Shown here: positions 22,829 to 22,843 of the stretch, piece after piece
Layout: each line of letters opens with the position of its first letter
Position numbering within the stretch: position 1 is the stretch's first letter
Source of the DNA: Erysipelotrichaceae bacterium
GTDB lineage: Bacteria > Bacillota_I > Bacilli_A > Erysipelotrichales > Erysipelotrichaceae
Assembly: GCA_019415435.1 (NCBI GenBank)
Contig: DXZE01000034.1
Coordinates: 1-22,843 of the forward strand
DNA length: 22,843 bases
Reading direction: 5' to 3'
Position numbers and translations under genes: made by a program
Notes under the pieces: model-generated
Seen by the model: the letters and a program-made list of their open reading frames with translations, nothing else
Databases searched by the model: none
What the model was told of the DNA's origin: nothing

Positions 22829-22837
22829 GAGGAGGAG
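22829..22837 (+). promoter_or_regulatory. ribosome-binding site of a gene beginning beyond the window
   Basis: GAGGAGGAG lies six bases from the right edge with no ATG yet. It strongly suggests a plus-strand gene whose start codon is just outside the window. Confidence 0.6.
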
Positions 22838-22843
22838 TAGAAA

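Overview
This is a 22.8 kb, roughly 40% GC chromosomal segment from a low-GC Firmicute. The gene set (PTS enzyme I, long-form HPF, bleomycin-hydrolase-type PepC, ROK sugar kinase, class B sortase), the strong AGGAGG ribosome-binding sites and the compact spacing fit Erysipelotrichaceae or a close relative. That placement is inferred from gene content and style, not from a marker gene. No rRNA, tRNA, CRISPR array or intact mobile element is visible.

Layout, left to right. A possible 3' end of a plus-strand gene (1-69) faces ptsI across a bidirectional terminator. The minus-strand run 2447-117 holds a small helix-turn-helix-like protein, an acyl-carrier-like protein and ptsI (enzyme I). Two plus-strand genes follow (a membrane protein and a prolyl aminopeptidase), then minus-strand hpf, a DUF2779 putative nuclease, the rimO-ROK kinase pair (overlapping by 4 nt), and a zinc-ribbon membrane protein followed by pepC. 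The surface module 14945-10675 encodes a thioester adhesin with nine tandem CnaB/SpaA-like domains and an overlapping class B sortase. Next come purC, a PDZ-only membrane protein and a divergent HAD phosphatase.

The region 20870-17550 is a minus-strand cluster of poorly characterised genes: MYG1 family, SSB-like OB-fold protein, membrane-anchored Ig-like protein, CpXC zinc protein and SseB-like protein. It is followed by a GDPD phosphodiesterase, a divergent protein carrying only the DNA-binding domain of a large serine recombinase, and a zinc-ribbon membrane protein. A Shine-Dalgarno sequence at the right edge points to another plus-strand gene beyond the window.

Most of the window is ordinary core metabolism and translation maintenance. 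The most distinctive parts are: (i) the adhesin, whose repeats carry a Lys/Glu/Asp pattern like the CnaB2 domain behind SpyTag/SpyCatcher, next to its probable own sortase; (ii) an ACP-like gene immediately upstream of ptsI, where ptsH is often found; (iii) a ROK kinase lacking the family's zinc ligands; (iv) a DUF2779 protein with an apparently degenerate N-terminal nuclease half but an intact DEDDy half; (v) a recombinase-domain protein with no catalytic domain; (vi) the MYG1-to-SseB gene cluster. All functional statements rest on reading motifs by eye; no database search was run.
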